Assembly (NCBI GenBank): GCA_003641795.1
Contig: QNAP01000098.1
Coordinates: 1 to 6,932 of the forward strand
Length of the DNA stretch: 6,932 nucleotides
Direction: 5' to 3'
DNA from: Thermotogae bacterium
Lineage (GTDB): Bacteria; Thermotogota; Thermotogae; UBA12178
Shown here: one piece after another, positions 5,729 through 6,932 of the stretch
Layout: every line of letters begins with the position of its first letter
Numbering within the stretch: the stretch's first letter is position 1
Notes under the pieces: model-generated
What the model saw: only the letters and a program-made list of their open reading frames with translations
What the model was told of the DNA's origin: nothing
The model's database searches: none
Made by a program: the position numbers and the translations under genes

Positions 5729-6932
5729 TCAAAGTCTGGCGATGTCAACTTCGTTGCCGTAACGGTCATAGACGCGGATGTCGAGAGCAAGACCTTGAAG
5801 TTCTTGGACCAAGACTTTGAAACTTTCTGGAATGCCAGGTTCTGGGATGTTCAAACCTTTTATGATCGCTTTGTAGGTTTCGTTCCTACCTTTGGTGTCG
5901 TCGCTCTTTATCGTGAGCATTTCGTTCAAGGTGTAGCTAGCACCGTGGGCTTCCAAAGCCCAAACCTCCATTTCACCAAACCTCTGTCCACCGAACTGAG
6001 CCTTGCCACCCAAAGGTTGTTGGTGGATCAAAGAATAAGGACCGGTTGATCGTGCGTGTATCTTATCCTTTGCGATGTGTATAAGTTTCATCATGTACAT
6101 GTGGCCCACAACAACCGGATGGTCGAACGGCAACCCTGTTCTTCCATCTCTGAGGGTCACCTTTCCTGTTGGATTTTGTGGGTCGTCTCCATCTTGTAAG
6201 CCTGCTTTTTTTCGCGCTTCGTAAAGAGCGGGCATGACGTCTTCCTCTTTAGCACCATCGAAGATCGGGGTGGTGAAATGGGTGTTGGTCAACTTCGCCA
6301 GCCAGCCAAGATGCGTTTCGAGAACCTGACCTAAATTCATTCGAGAAGGAACACCCAGAGGGCTCACCACCATCTGGATCGGGGTCCCGTCTGGTAGAAA
6401 GGGCATATCCTCTTTCGCAAGGATCATAGAAACTACGCCTTTGTTCCCGTGACGTCCTGCCAACTTGTCACCGATGTCCAGGGTTTTCCTCGAAGCGACG
6501 TAGACTCTAACCACCTTGAGGACTCCGGAACTGATCTCAGAAACCTCGTCGCGATCGAAAACTTTGACGTCTATAACCTTCCCTTCCACACCGTGAGGAA
6601 CCCTTAGTGAGGAATCTTTGACATCTTTGCCTCGCTCGGCAAAGAGAGAACGCATGATTTTATCTTCAGGTGACATCTCTGATTCACCCTTGGGTGTCAC
6701 CTTTCCAACGAGCACGTCACCCGGTGTTACGTAGGCTCCGATTCTGGCGATTCCGTCTGCATCTAAGTGACGAAGACTCTCTTTGCTCACGTTGGGAATG
6801 TCCGCGGTAATCTCTTCTGGGCCGAGTCTCGTCTCGCGAGCTTGGGTTTCGAAGACTTCGATATGTATAGACGTGAAAGCGTCTTCTTCCAACAGCTCTT
6901 GACTGACGAGTATGGCGTCTTCGAAGTTGTAA
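5729..6932 (-). CDS. rpoB: DNA-directed RNA polymerase subunit beta, C-terminal 400 residues
   Basis: The frame is open to the window edge, starting at YNFEDAILVS, a conserved RpoB segment, so the gene's first part lies beyond the window. Other diagnostic segments are TRLGPEEITADIPNV, LVGKVTPKGE, the catalytic-centre motif GDKLAGRHGNKG (visible residues 154-165, whose two flanking lysines act near the active site), LGVPSRMNLGQVLETHLG, FDGAKEED, and GGKAQFGGQRFGEMEVWALE near the C-terminus, which packs against beta'. The stretch between the KDSSLRVPHG region and VLKVVRVY is short, so the large insert of the E. coli subunit there is absent. The rifampicin-binding region is outside the window. 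The stop is TGA at 5731-5729, followed by a 47-base spacer before rpoC. No true start codon lies in the window; the TTG at 6892-6890 is internal. Confidence 0.97.
   Translation of the reverse strand, partial: YNFEDAILVSQELLEEDAFTSIHIEVFETQARETRLGPEEITADIPNVSKESLRHLDADGIARIGAYVTPGDVLVGKVTPKGESEMSPEDKIMRSLFAERGKDVKDSSLRVPHGVEGKVIDVKVFDRDEVSEISSGVLKVVRVYVASRKTLDIGDKLAGRHGNKGVVSMILAKEDMPFLPDGTPIQMVVSPLGVPSRMNLGQVLETHLGWLAKLTNTHFTTPIFDGAKEEDVMPALYEARKKAGLQDGDDPQNPTGKVTLRDGRTGLPFDHPVVVGHMYMMKLIHIAKDKIHARSTGPYSLIHQQPLGGKAQFGGQRFGEMEVWALEAHGASYTLNEMLTIKSDDTKGRNETYKAIIKGLNIPEPGIPESFKVLVQELQGLALDIRVYDRYGNEVDIARL

Noticed and set aside
5013..5762. 249-codon open frame on the plus strand opposite the start of rpoC
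   Set aside because: It lies wholly opposite the conserved rpoC and the end of rpoB. Its composition (many F, S, H and C) is that of a complementary-strand shadow, and it shows no recognisable domain.
5227..5790. Minus-strand open frames of 66-74 codons overlapping rpoC and rpoB (5227-5451, 5441-5641, 5587-5790)
   Set aside because: They are alternative frames within rpoC/rpoB coding sequence, rich in R, S, T and H, without conserved motifs or convincing ribosome binding sites.
6890..6892. TTG as a possible start of a 387-codon gene
   Set aside because: The same frame continues upstream to the window edge with conserved RpoB sequence (YNFEDAILVSQEL), so this TTG is an internal leucine codon.

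Overview
The window comes from a bacterium and most likely from the Thermotogae (Thermotoga/Pseudothermotoga group). The evidence is a very long RpoC (1677 residues) with a large insert in its N-terminal part, no insert in its trigger loop, and a further insert in the second zinc-binding region. The RpoB fragment also lacks the large C-terminal-half insert of the E. coli subunit. Placement below phylum level is inference, because no alignment could be run.

All genes lie on the minus strand, so transcription runs from high to low coordinates. From upstream to downstream they are: the last 400 codons of rpoB (6932-5729); a 47-nt spacer carrying a strong Shine-Dalgarno site inside a small hairpin; complete rpoC (5681-648); a DUF2344-family gene starting one base after the rpoC stop (646-5); and the first ten codons of a response-regulator receiver gene that begins inside the end of the DUF2344 gene (30-1). 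Coding is nearly continuous. No RNA gene, mobile element, CRISPR array or stretch over 300 bases without a gene is visible.

RpoB and RpoC form the catalytic core of RNA polymerase and are the usual rpoBC pair. The two downstream genes look translationally coupled to rpoC (a one-base gap, then a 26-base overlap). A GC-rich hairpin with a pyrimidine-rich tail lies inside the first codons of the DUF2344 gene and resembles an intrinsic terminator. It may set how much rpoBC transcription reaches the two downstream genes.

This is mostly a conserved housekeeping region and I see no new multi-gene system. The points worth a second look are the terminator-like hairpin inside a reading frame, the hairpin over the rpoC ribosome binding site, the duplicated edges of the RpoC N-terminal insert, the extra block between the zinc-ligand cysteines of RpoC, and the linkage of a receiver-domain gene to the polymerase operon.
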